Shown here: piece by piece, positions 9,715 to 15,548 of the stretch
Position numbering within the stretch: the first letter of the stretch is position 1
How the letters are laid out: each line of letters begins with the position of its first letter
NCBI GenBank assembly: GCA_050249235.1
Contig: JBFWQW010000033.1
Coordinates: forward strand, 1 to 26,213
DNA length: 26,213 bases
Reading direction: 5' to 3'
Origin: JAEKLB01 sp050249235
Lineage (GTDB): Bacteria; Actinomycetota; Acidimicrobiia; Acidimicrobiales; CADCSY01
Notes under the pieces: generated by a model
Seen by the model: only the letters and a program-made list of their open reading frames with translations
Database searches by the model: none
What the model was told of the DNA's origin: nothing
Translations under genes and position numbers: made by a program

Positions 9715-9756
9715 CCCGGCGCCGGAGGCGCCGGGAGCGGAGAGCGCAGCGCTCTC
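9715..9756. repeat. Pair of adjacent GC-rich hairpins upstream of the HAD gene
   Basis: CCCGGCGCC (9715-9723) and GGCGCCGGG (9727-9735) form a perfect 9-bp stem with a GGA loop. GAGAGCGC (9740-9747) and GCGCTCTC (9749-9756) form a second perfect dyad. They lie in the 263-nt gap between the rplL terminator and the HAD start. Apart from these, the terminator and the possible -10 box, I see nothing else in that gap. Confidence 0.7.
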
Positions 9757-9862
9757 TCGGCGACGAAGGAGCCGGGAACCAGAGCGGACGTGACCTCTGG
9801 GCGCGGACTCTCAGGGTAGGGAGCGGCAGCGGGCCGTGGTATGGATACCGCGGCCGAGAACG

Positions 9863-9894
9863 ACGAGCGCCGCCCCCGGAGGGGCGGCGCTCGT
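9863..9894 (-). terminator. Terminator hairpin after rplL
   Basis: A perfect 14-bp stem (9863-9876 with 9881-9894) closes a 4-nt loop about 40 nt downstream of the rplL stop on the minus strand. The following RNA begins CGUUCUC, a weak U-tract. It most likely ends the rplJ-rplL transcript. Confidence 0.72.
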
Positions 9895-9933
9895 GCCGGT
9901 GCGGCCCGCCCCCCGGTGGGTGGCGGGACCCGG

Positions 9934-10320
9934 CTACTTCAGCTCGACGGTGGCGCCGGCGGCCTCGAGGGTGGCCTTCGCCTTCTCGGCGTCCTCCTTC
10001 GACACCTTCTCCAGGACGGGCTTGGGGGCGCCGTCCACCAGGTCCTTGGCCTCCTTGAGGCCGAGGTTGGTGAGCGAGCGCACCTCCTTGATGACCTGGA
10101 TCTTCTTGTCGCCGGCACCCGTGAGGATGACGTCGAACTCGTCCTGCTCCTCGCTGGCGGCGGCTCCACCGGCGTCGCCACCGGCCGGCGCGGCGGCGGC
10201 CACGGCCACCGGGGCGGCGGCGGTCACGCCGAACTTCTCCTCGAAGTCCTTGAGCAGCTCGGAGAGCTCGAGCACGGTCATGCTGGAGATCGCGTCGAGG
10301 ATCTCGTCCTTGGTTGCCAT
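9934..10320 (-). CDS. rplL: 50S ribosomal protein L7/L12
   Basis: The 128-aa product is of the usual length. The N-terminal dimerisation domain (about 1-33, ILDAISSMTVLELSELLKDF) binds the L10 stalk helix. An Ala/Gly-rich flexible hinge follows (about 34-58). The globular C-terminal domain (about 60-128) has EFDVILTGAGDKKIQVIKEV and GLKEAKDLVDGAPKPV, the surface that recruits translational GTPases. It lies 3 nt after rplJ, as in the universal rplJL operon, and is followed by a strong hairpin terminator instead of running on into rpoB. Confidence 0.98.
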   Translation of the reverse strand: MATKDEILDAISSMTVLELSELLKDFEEKFGVTAAAPVAVAAAAPAGGDAGGAAASEEQDEFDVILTGAGDKKIQVIKEVRSLTNLGLKEAKDLVDGAPKPVLEKVSKEDAEKAKATLEAAGATVELK

Positions 10321-10323
10321 CGC

Positions 10324-11064
10324 TTACGCCTCCTCGGCGGTCTCGGTAGATGTCTGGTCTTCGTCGGTGCTGGTCGTGCCGGCGGCGGCCGGTGCCGGGG
10401 CATCCACGGCCTCGGCCTCGGCGGTGCCGGCCTCGGCCGTGCTGGCCTCGGCCGTCGGAGCGTCGTCGGTGCCGGCTTCGTCGGCAGGAGCATCGGCGGC
10501 GGCCGGGGCGCCGGTCGCGTCGGCAGCCGCTGCCTCGGGAACGCCGCCCTGCTGGTCGATGAGCGCCTGCAGGCCGTAGGCGAAGTTGCGGGGCAGGGCC
10601 TGGAGGAGCCCGGCGAACTGCTGCAGGGGAGCGGCGAGGGCGCCGGCCAACCGGGCCAGCAGGACCTCGCGGGAGGGCAGCTCGGCGAGCGCCCGGGCGT
10701 CGTCGGCCGACAGCATGGTCGAACCGAGCAGGCCGCCCTTCAGGACCAGGTTGGGGTTGGTCCGCCCGAAGTCGCGGAGGGCCTTGGCGACGCCGGCGGC
10801 GTCGCCCTCGACGAAGGCGACGCCCGTGGGGCCGACCAGCAGCTCCTCGACCCCCTCGAGGTCGAGCTCCCGGACCGCGAAGCGCACCAGCGTGTTCTTG
10901 TAGATCTTGTAGTCGCCGCCGGCGGCCCGCAGCGCCCGGCGCAGGGTCGCCAGCTCGCTGACCTTCAGGCCGCGGTACTCGGTCAGCAGGACCGCCGACG
11001 ACGACGCCAGGCGCTCACGCACCTCGTCGACGACGGCGACCTTCTCCGGCCTCGGGTTGTCCAT
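10324..11064 (-). CDS. rplJ: 50S ribosomal protein L10 with a long acidic Ala-rich C-terminal tail
   Basis: The product is 246 aa, against about 165-180 aa for typical bacterial L10. Residues 1-172 are a normal L10: an rRNA-binding N-terminal domain (VLLTEYRGLKVSELATLRR, then YKIYKNTLVRFA) and the C-terminal helix that carries L7/L12 dimers. Residues 173-246 are an added low-complexity tail rich in Ala, Glu, Asp and Thr, with near-repeats of the TAEA type. The start ATG (11062-11064) is preceded by GGAGA, which overlaps the 3' side of the attenuator described separately. Together with rplL it forms the L10-L12 stalk and, in the general model, represses its own operon by binding the leader. 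Confidence 0.96.
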   Translation of the reverse strand: MDNPRPEKVAVVDEVRERLASSSAVLLTEYRGLKVSELATLRRALRAAGGDYKIYKNTLVRFAVRELDLEGVEELLVGPTGVAFVEGDAAGVAKALRDFGRTNPNLVLKGGLLGSTMLSADDARALAELPSREVLLARLAGALAAPLQQFAGLLQALPRNFAYGLQALIDQQGGVPEAAAADATGAPAAADAPADEAGTDDAPTAEASTAEAGTAEAEAVDAPAPAAAGTTSTDEDQTSTETAEEA

Positions 11065-11074
11065 CAGCTCTCCG

Positions 11075-11111
11075 AAAAAGCGACTCGGGGCTCGCGCAGG
11101 CGCGAACCCCG
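11075..11111 (-). terminator. Attenuator-type terminator hairpin immediately before rplJ
   Basis: On the minus strand an 11-bp stem (11101-11111 with 11086-11096, one G-U pair) closes a 4-nt loop. After 6 nt (GAGUCG) and a C there is UUUUU (11075-11079). The U-run ends about 10 nt before the rplJ ATG and abuts the ribosome binding site. This is the best Rho-independent terminator shape in the window and sits in a leader, so attenuation is likely. Confidence 0.7.
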
Positions 11112-11180
11112 GAAGAGCTGGAGTTCACCTCGGCTGGGCTTCGGGCCGTCGGAGCGTGCTCCGGGGCGTGCCAGCTGTCT
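11112..11180 (-). promoter_or_regulatory. L10-type ribosomal leader (autoregulatory mRNA structure)
   Basis: The gap between rplA and rplJ contains, in minus-strand RNA order, CAGACAGCUGG, a CGGAGC-AC-GCUCCG dyad (11150-11163), CCGAGGUGAAC and CCAGCU. AGCUGG (11171-11176) can pair with CCAGCU (11116-11121), closing a branched structure of about 60 nt directly ahead of the attenuator hairpin. Position and shape match the known L10 leader family, in which the L10-L12 complex binds the mRNA. The family call is from recognition, not from a covariance-model search. Confidence 0.6.
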
Positions 11181-11221
11181 GCGGCGAGCGATCGGTTGTG
11201 GGCGAGAGGGTAGGGCGGCCC

Positions 11222-11938
11222 TCAGGCGGAGGCAACCTCGACCTCCGGCCGGAGCCGGTTGGGGTCGATCTTCACGCCCGGGCCCATCGTGGTCGAGACG
11301 TTGACCCGCTTGATGTAGCGACCCTTGGCCGCCGCCGGCTTGGCCCGGTTCAGCTCGTCGACCACGGCCCGGAAGTTGGCGAGCAGGTCGGCGGCCGCGA
11401 ACGACGCCTGCCCGATCGGGACGTGGACGTTGGCGCCCTGCCGCTCGGTGCGGTACTCGACCCGGCCGCCCTTGAACTCGGTGACGGCCTTGCCGACGTC
11501 GGTGGTGACGGTGCCCGTCTTCGGGTTGGGCATCAGGCCCCGGGGCCCGAGCGTCCGGCCCAGCCGGGCCACCTGGGCCATGAGGTCGGGCGTGGCGATG
11601 GCGACGTCGAAGTCGAGCATGCCCCCCTCGATCTGGGCGACCAGGTCCTCGGCGCCGACGAAGTCGGCACCGGCGGCCCGGGCCTCGGCGGCGGCGTCGC
11701 CGTTGGCGAAGACCGCCACCCGGGCCGTCTTGCCCGTGCCGGCCGGCAGCGAGACCGTGCCCCGCACCTGCTGGTCGGGCTTGCGGGGGTCGACGCCGAG
11801 CTGGATGGCCAGCTCCACGGTCTCGTCGAACGAGGCGGTGGCGAAGGTCTTCACCAGCTCGATGGCCTCGCCGACGCCGTGGAGGGCCTGCTTGTCGAAG
11901 CGACGCTCTGCGTCGCGGTACTTCTTGCCGTGCGCCAT
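11222..11938 (-). CDS. rplA: 50S ribosomal protein L1
   Basis: The 238-aa product is of normal length. The L1 signature GRTLGPRGLMPNPKTGTV and the C-terminal KGRYIKRVNVSTTMGPGVKI are intact. The N-terminal half includes VELAIQLGVDPRKPDQQVRG. L1 forms the L1 stalk at the E site on 23S rRNA and in many bacteria also represses the rplKA mRNA. It starts at ATG 11936-11938, 64 nt after rplK, and is followed by the L10-type leader, so rplA read-through and attenuation may set rplJL levels. Confidence 0.98.
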   Translation of the reverse strand: MAHGKKYRDAERRFDKQALHGVGEAIELVKTFATASFDETVELAIQLGVDPRKPDQQVRGTVSLPAGTGKTARVAVFANGDAAAEARAAGADFVGAEDLVAQIEGGMLDFDVAIATPDLMAQVARLGRTLGPRGLMPNPKTGTVTTDVGKAVTEFKGGRVEYRTERQGANVHVPIGQASFAAADLLANFRAVVDELNRAKPAAAKGRYIKRVNVSTTMGPGVKIDPNRLRPEVEVASA

Positions 11939-12002
11939 GGTGGCTCCCTCATCTCTCTGTGCCGCCCGGCCTGAGGTGGGGTCCGGGACTTGGTGGGTGG
12001 GA

Positions 12003-12431
12003 CTAGCTCTGGATCTTGACGCCCATCGAGCGGGCCGTGCCGACGACCTGCAGCTTGGCCGCCTCGAGGTCGTTGGCGTTCAGGTCGGGGAGCTTGGTCT
12101 TGGCGATGTCCTCGAGCTGGGCCTGGCTGAGCGTGCCGACCGTCTCGCGGGCCGGGTTGACGGCGCCCTTCGGGAGGCCGAGCACGTCACGGATGAGCAC
12201 CGCCGTGGGGGGGGTCTTGGTGACGAACGTGAACGTGCGGTCCTCGAAGATCGTGATCTCGACCGGCACGATCGTGCCCCGCTGGGCTTCGGTGGCGGCG
12301 TTGTAGGCCTTGCAGAAGTCCATGATGGCCACGCCGTGGGGCCCCAGGGCGGTGCCGACCGGGGGCGCCGGCGTGGCGTTGCCGGCCGGGATCTGGATCT
12401 TGACGATGGCGGCGACGCGCTTCTTCGCCAT
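12003..12431 (-). CDS. rplK: 50S ribosomal protein L11
   Basis: The 142-aa product is full length. The N-terminal domain holds IQIPAGNATPAPPVGTALGP, the proline-rich region that contacts the thiostrepton-binding GTPase centre. The C-terminal rRNA-binding domain has TFTFVTKTPPTAVLIRDV and GTARSMGVKI. L11 organises the GTPase-associated region of 23S rRNA. It lies 51 nt after nusG and 64 nt before rplA in the conserved order secE-nusG-rplK-rplA. Confidence 0.98.
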   Translation of the reverse strand: MAKKRVAAIVKIQIPAGNATPAPPVGTALGPHGVAIMDFCKAYNAATEAQRGTIVPVEITIFEDRTFTFVTKTPPTAVLIRDVLGLPKGAVNPARETVGTLSQAQLEDIAKTKLPDLNANDLEAAKLQVVGTARSMGVKIQS

Positions 12432-12482
12432 GGTGTGGCTCCTGCCTCTCTCTGCTCGCGACGCTCGACCGGGACGTCCGGC

Positions 12483-13268
12483 CTAGAGCTTCGCGACTTC
12501 GGCGAACTCGAGCTCGACCGGGGTCTCCCGGCCGAAGATGTTGACGAGGACCTTGACCTTGAGCTGGTCCTCGTTGATCTCGGCGATCTGGCCCGAGAAG
12601 TCGGCGAACGGCCCGGTCTTGACCCGGACGCTCTCGCCGACCTCGTACTCCAGCCTCGGGCGCTGCCGCTTGGCGGCGGTCGCGCCGTCGACCTCGTCGT
12701 CGTCCTCCACGCTCAGCGCCGCCTCGACGTCGCGGCGGGACAGCGGCACGGGCTTGCCGCCGGTGCCGACGAAGCCGGTGATGCCCGGCGTGTTGCGGAT
12801 GACGTCCCAGGAGTGGTCGTCGAGGAAGCACCGGACATACAGGTAGCCCGGATACACCTTCTTCTGGACGACGACCTTCTTGCCGTTCTTGAACTCGACG
12901 ACGTCCTCCATCGGGATCACGATCTCGAAGATCGAGTCCTCCATGTTCATGGAGCCGATGCGGTTGCCGAGGTTGGACTTGACCTTCTTCTCGTAGCCCG
13001 ACTGGGTGTGGACCACGTACCACGAGCCGGGCTTGTCGTAGGGGCTCTCCCGGCGGGGCCGGGGGGCGGCCTCGACGAGGAGGTCCTCCACGTCGACCAC
13101 CTCGGTCTCCTCGTCGGCCGCGAGCTCGTCGTTCGAGGCGAGCTCGTCGTTCGAGGCGAGGTCGGCGGTCGCGACGACGTCGGTGGTCGGGTCGTCGGTG
13201 GAGGCGGCGCCGTCGAGCTCGCCGTCGGACGTGTCGGAGATCGGGGTGGAGGTCGTTTGATCGCTCAC
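12483..13268 (-). CDS. nusG: Transcription termination/antitermination factor NusG with an acidic N-terminal extension
   Basis: The product is 261 aa. Residues 1 to about 80 are an acidic low-complexity extension. The NGN domain starts near SWYVVHTQSGYEKKV (82-96) and includes KKVYPGYLYVRCFLDD (136-151). A linker with EDDDEVDG follows, then the KOW domain at about 209-261 (GESVRVKTGPFADFSGQIAE). NusG binds the RNA polymerase clamp and links transcription with Rho or ribosomal protein S10. Extended N-termini are common in actinobacterial NusG. The start is GTG (13266-13268) and overlaps the secE stop by 4 nt (GTGA), so the two genes are translationally coupled. Confidence 0.97.
   Translation of the reverse strand: MSDQTTSTPISDTSDGELDGAASTDDPTTDVVATADLASNDELASNDELAADEETEVVDVEDLLVEAAPRPRRESPYDKPGSWYVVHTQSGYEKKVKSNLGNRIGSMNMEDSIFEIVIPMEDVVEFKNGKKVVVQKKVYPGYLYVRCFLDDHSWDVIRNTPGITGFVGTGGKPVPLSRRDVEAALSVEDDDEVDGATAAKRQRPRLEYEVGESVRVKTGPFADFSGQIAEINEDQLKVKVLVNIFGRETPVELEFAEVAKL
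13120..13155. repeat. 18-bp perfect tandem duplication inside nusG
   Basis: Positions 13120-13137 and 13138-13155 are identical, encoding LASNDE twice in the acidic NusG extension; a degenerate third copy (LAADE) follows. Because the unit is a multiple of three, the reading frame is kept. Confidence 0.9.
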
Positions 13269-13573
13269 TGGTCGAAGAGGAAGAAGACGCTCTTGGCGAA
13301 GGCGTAGTCGAGGAAGAAGATCAGGGTGGTGAGGATGACGAGCGTGACGAGCACGATCGTCGAGTAGCGGATGACCTCCGGCCGGGTCGGCCAGGCCACC
13401 TTGCGGAGCTCACCCCGGACCTCGCGCAGGTACTGGCGGGGGCCGACGCGCTCGGACTGGGCCCGGGGGGCTCGGGACTGGGGCGCCGGCCGAGGGGCGC
13501 GGGCGGCTTCGCCGTCGGGCCCGAGCTGGCCCTGGCGCTGCAGCATGCGCTTCGTCTCTCGGTTCATGGCCAT
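13265..13573 (-). CDS. secE: Preprotein translocase subunit SecE
   Basis: The product is 102 aa, starting at ATG 13571-13573 (MAMNRETKRM). A second ATG two codons later is an alternative. The N-terminal 45 residues are basic and disordered. SecE's conserved amphipathic segment follows (YLREVRGELRKVAWPTRPEV, 48-67), then a single TM helix at about 69-91. The conserved KVxWP motif is intact. SecE clamps SecY in the SecYEG channel. A longer upstream extension in the same frame would read through tRNA-Trp and is not real. The gene lies 31 nt after tRNA-Trp and is probably cotranscribed with it; its TGA overlaps the nusG GTG. Confidence 0.95.
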   Translation of the reverse strand: MAMNRETKRMLQRQGQLGPDGEAARAPRPAPQSRAPRAQSERVGPRQYLREVRGELRKVAWPTRPEVIRYSTIVLVTLVILTTLIFFLDYAFAKSVFFLFDQ

Positions 13574-13604
13574 GAGCGGGGTTCCCCGAGGTGTCCGGGT
13601 GGAG

Positions 13605-13677
13605 CAGGGCAGGAGGGACTCGAACCCCCAACCGCCGGTTTTGGAGACCGGTGCTCTACCAATTGAGCTACTGCCCT
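13605..13677 (-). tRNA. tRNA-Trp (anticodon CCA)
   Basis: This is a complete 73-nt cloverleaf on the minus strand. The acceptor AGGGCAG pairs with CTGCCCT, and the discriminator is G. The D-stem is GCTC/GAGC. The anticodon stem CCGGT/ACCGG carries loop CTCCAAA (anticodon CCA), and the T-loop is TTCGAGT. The 3' CCA is not encoded. The tRNA-Trp, secE, nusG order is the usual actinobacterial one. Confidence 0.96.
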
Positions 13678-13822
13678 TGGTGGCGAACGGCGTTGGGGCG
13701 CCGAGCCGGAGGACCACGATACACGCCGGTCTCCCGGGGGCCGCAGCCGCCCCCGGCGGTGGGTGGGCCGGCGATGGGTCGTCCGGCGATCGGTCGCCGA
13801 AGGTGGCGGGCGCCGAGCCGGC

Positions 13823-13984
13823 TCAGCGGGTCTCGCGGTGCAACGTGTGCTGGCGGTCCCATCGGCAGAACTTCTGCATCTCGATCCGCTCGCGGTCGTT
13901 CTGCTTGTTCTTCACGGTGATGTAGTTGCGGCGCTTGCAGACCTCGCAGGCGAGGGTCACCTTCACTCGCTTGTCACTGGCCAT
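13823..13984 (-). CDS. rpmG: 50S ribosomal protein L33 with an incomplete zinc ribbon
   Basis: The 53-aa product starts at ATG 13982-13984 behind AGGGAGAG. It matches L33: KVTLACEVCKRRNYITVKNK, then ERIEMQKFCRWDRQHTLHRE. The first zinc half-site C-x-x-C is present. The second half-site, which in zinc-type L33 reads C-x-x-C, here reads C-R-W-D, so the fourth ligand is Asp. Zinc may be bound with an Asp ligand, or the protein may be on the way to a zinc-free form. It lies between tRNA-Met and tRNA-Trp. Confidence 0.95.
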   Translation of the reverse strand: MASDKRVKVTLACEVCKRRNYITVKNKQNDRERIEMQKFCRWDRQHTLHRETR

Positions 13985-14015
13985 CGCTCTCTCCCTGCGT
14001 GGTTTCCTACGGCCG

Positions 14016-14089
14016 TAGCGGCGGCCGGACTCGAACCGGCGACAACTCGATTATGAGCCGAGTGCTCTGACCAACTGAGCTACGCCGCC
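14016..14089 (-). tRNA. tRNA-Met (anticodon CAT), probably the elongator
   Basis: This is a 74-nt cloverleaf on the minus strand. The acceptor GGCGGCG pairs with CGCCGCT (terminal G-U pair), and the discriminator is A. The anticodon loop CTCATAA gives anticodon CAT, and the T-stem is GCCGG/CCGGC. Position 1 is paired, unlike the C1-A72 mismatch of initiator tRNA. It lacks the three G-C pairs of the initiator anticodon stem. tRNA-Ile2 (lysidine-modified CAT) is the less likely alternative. CCA is not encoded. Confidence 0.9.
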
Positions 14090-14138
14090 CTGGTGTGCTG
14101 GCTGACCGGGACGTCCTGCCCGGGGGGTGGTGCGGTGC

Positions 14139-14152
14139 GGGGCCTTCGCCCC
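14139..14152. repeat. Small hairpin between tRNA-Thr and tRNA-Met
   Basis: GGGGC (14139-14143) pairs with GCCCC (14148-14152) around a 4-nt loop in the 96-nt spacer separating two tRNAs that are probably cotranscribed. It may assist processing. Nothing else is recognisable in the spacer. Confidence 0.4.
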
Positions 14153-14185
14153 TGGTTCCGGGTGGTGCGTGTCCGGCGGTACCCG

Positions 14186-14258
14186 AGCCCCCTGTCAGAA
14201 TCGAACTGACGACCTTTTCCTTACCATGGAAACGCTCTGCCGACTGAGCTAAGGGGGC
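14186..14258 (-). tRNA. tRNA-Thr (anticodon GGT)
   Basis: This is a 73-nt cloverleaf on the minus strand. The acceptor GCCCCCT pairs with AGGGGGC, and the discriminator is T. The D-stem is GCTC/GAGC. The anticodon stem TTTCC/GGAAA carries loop ATGGTAA (anticodon GGT). The T-stem GTCAG/CTGAC carries loop TTCGATT. CCA is not encoded. It is the first gene of the minus-strand cluster running to rplL. Confidence 0.96.
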
Positions 14259-14276
14259 AGGTCAATCGGACGAGCG

Positions 14277-14305
14277 AGGATAGCCCCTCGCCCGCAGGCC
14301 AGAAA
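14277..14305 (-). promoter_or_regulatory. Candidate promoter for the tRNA-Thr/Met, rpmG, tRNA-Trp, secE, nusG cluster
   Basis: TATCCT (14277-14282, minus strand) is a good -10 box that would start RNA near 14270, about 12 nt before the tRNA-Thr 5' end. TTTCTG at 14300-14305 lies 17 nt further upstream as a weak -35. The GNAT gene starts divergently at 14346. Confidence 0.45.
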
Positions 14306-14345
14306 GTCCGGACCAGGCCGGGACGGTGCGAGACCGGAGCACGAG

Positions 14346-14936
14346 ATGGAACTGCGAGAGGGCGGGCTGGCACTGCGGGAGGCGACCCCCGAGGACGCCG
14401 AGGCCATCCGGGCCATCTACAACGTCGAGGTCGAGACCTCGACGGTCACCTTCGACCTCGTCCCCCGCAGCGCCGCCGAGCAGCGGGCCTGGCTGGCCGC
14501 CCGCTCCGGCGCGCTGACCGTGCTGGTGGCCGTCGACGGGGCCGAGGTGGTCGGCTTCGCCTCGCTCTCCCCCTTCCGCGACCGGCCGGCGTACTCCACC
14601 TCGGTCGAGGACTCGGTCTACGTGCACCGCGACCACCAGGGTCGGGGGGTCGGCCGCCTGCTCCTCGGGGCCGTGGTCGACGCCGCCCGGGCCTCGGGCT
14701 TCCACGCCGTGTTCGCCCGGATCGTGGCCGGCCACGAGGCCTCGATCGCCCTCCATGCCGGCCAGGGCTTCGAGGTGGTCGGCACCGAGCGGGAGGTGGG
14801 CCGCAAGTTCGGGCGATGGCTCGACGTGGTGGTGATGGAGCGCCTGCTCGAGCCGTCGTCCCGGCCGGGCGGGCGGGGCGGGCTCCCGACGACCGGGCGC
14901 GGGGCCCCGGGAGCTGCGCTCCCGGGGCCGAGTTGA
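14346..14936 (+). CDS. GNAT-family N-acetyltransferase, phosphinothricin acetyltransferase-like
   Basis: The product is 196 aa. The core (about 9-168) resembles the Pat/Bar group. It has LREATPEDAEAIRAIYN at the start, FASLSPFRDRPAYSTSVEDS (71-90) and the acetyl-CoA pyrophosphate loop VYVHRDHQGRGVGRLLL (91-107, with Q98-G-R-G-V-G). FEVVGTEREVGRKFGRWLDV lies near the C-terminus. It probably acetylates the amino group of a small molecule; whether it detoxifies phosphinothricin, methionine sulfone or something else cannot be told. The last 25 or so residues (Gly/Pro/Arg-rich) are encoded partly by a terminator-like palindrome and look like a non-conserved extension. It is divergent from the tRNA-Thr cluster and convergent with tRNA-Tyr. 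Confidence 0.88.
   Translation: MELREGGLALREATPEDAEAIRAIYNVEVETSTVTFDLVPRSAAEQRAWLAARSGALTVLVAVDGAEVVGFASLSPFRDRPAYSTSVEDSVYVHRDHQGRGVGRLLLGAVVDAARASGFHAVFARIVAGHEASIALHAGQGFEVVGTEREVGRKFGRWLDVVVMERLLEPSSRPGGRGGLPTTGRGAPGAALPGPS
14903..14929. terminator. 11-bp hairpin inside the 3' end of the GNAT gene, facing tRNA-Tyr
   Basis: GGCCCCGGGAG (14903-14913) pairs perfectly with CTCCCGGGGCC (14919-14929) around CTGCG. The GNAT stop codon follows at 14934-14936, and tRNA-Tyr ends on the other strand at 14941. The symmetric stem could stop transcripts from both directions. No U-run follows on the plus strand. Confidence 0.5.
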
Positions 14937-14940
14937 CGAG

Positions 14941-15025
<85 letters not shown>

Positions 15026-15040
15026 CTGTGGGAGGTCGTC

Positions 15041-15050
15041 ACGATAGCGT
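15041..15050. promoter_or_regulatory. Overlapping divergent -10 boxes for tRNA-Tyr (-) and yajQ (+)
   Basis: TATCGT on the minus strand (15041-15046) lies about 15 nt upstream of the tRNA-Tyr 5' end. TAGCGT on the plus strand (15045-15050) lies 6 nt before the yajQ ATG. The two boxes share two base pairs. No convincing -35 elements are seen for either. No ribosome binding site precedes yajQ, consistent with a leaderless transcript. Confidence 0.4.
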
Positions 15051-15056
15051 CCGAGC

Positions 15057-15548
15057 ATGCCGAGCTTCGACGTCGTGTCCCAGTTCGACGGCCAGGAGGT
15101 GCGCAACGCCGTCGACCAGGCCCAGCGGGAGCTGCTCACCCGCTTCGACTTCAAGGGCACCGACAGCACCGTCGAGCTGGGCAAGGACGAGCTGGTCCTG
15201 CGGTCGAGCTCCGAGGACCGGCTCCGGGCCGTCCGGGTCGTGATCGAGGAGAAGTTCGTCAAGCGGAAGATCTCGCTGAAGACCCTCGACTGGGGCAAGG
15301 TCGAGGAGGCGACGGGTCAGTCCGTCCGCCAGGTGGTGACGCTCAGGGCCGGCATCGGCGCCGACGCCGCCCGTGACCTCCACAAGCGGATCAAGGCGCT
15401 GGGGTTGAAGGGCATCCAGAGCCAGACCCAGGGCGACGCCGTCCGTGTCGTCGGCAAGAAGCGGGACGAGCTCCAGGCCGTGATCGCCGCCCTGAAGGCG
15501 GACGAGGACCTCGAGCTCCCGCTCCAGTTCGAGAACTTCCGGGACTAG
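15057..15548 (+). CDS. yajQ: YajQ-family nucleotide-binding protein (DUF520)
   Basis: The 163-aa product matches the whole YajQ family length. Family blocks are visible: MPSFDVVSQFDGQEVRNAVD at the start, RFDFKGTDSTVEL (29-41), KTLDWGKVEEATGQSVRQ near the middle, and the C-terminal KRDELQAVIAALK with LPLQFENFRD. Family members bind nucleotides or RNA, and some bind cyclic di-GMP; the role here is unknown. The protein is probably cytosolic. The ATG at 15057 is chosen because the family starts with MPSFDVVS. A TANNNT box lies 6 nt upstream, so it may be leaderless. Its TAG stop overlaps the htpX stop on the other strand. Confidence 0.93.
   Translation: MPSFDVVSQFDGQEVRNAVDQAQRELLTRFDFKGTDSTVELGKDELVLRSSSEDRLRAVRVVIEEKFVKRKISLKTLDWGKVEEATGQSVRQVVTLRAGIGADAARDLHKRIKALGLKGIQSQTQGDAVRVVGKKRDELQAVIAALKADEDLELPLQFENFRD

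Noticed and set aside
9841..11304. 487-codon plus-strand frame opposite rplL and rplJ
   Set aside because: Antisense shadow; the ribosomal protein frames and the leader explain the region.
13574..13717. N-terminal extension of secE through the tRNA-Trp region
   Set aside because: It contains the classic peptide made by translating tRNA-Trp (SSSIGRAPVSKTGGWGFES); the true start is at 13571-13573.
13823..14258. Possible integration site of a genomic island at the tRNA genes
   Set aside because: The tRNA, rpmG, secE order is the conserved chromosomal one, and no integrase or duplicated tRNA 3' end is present.
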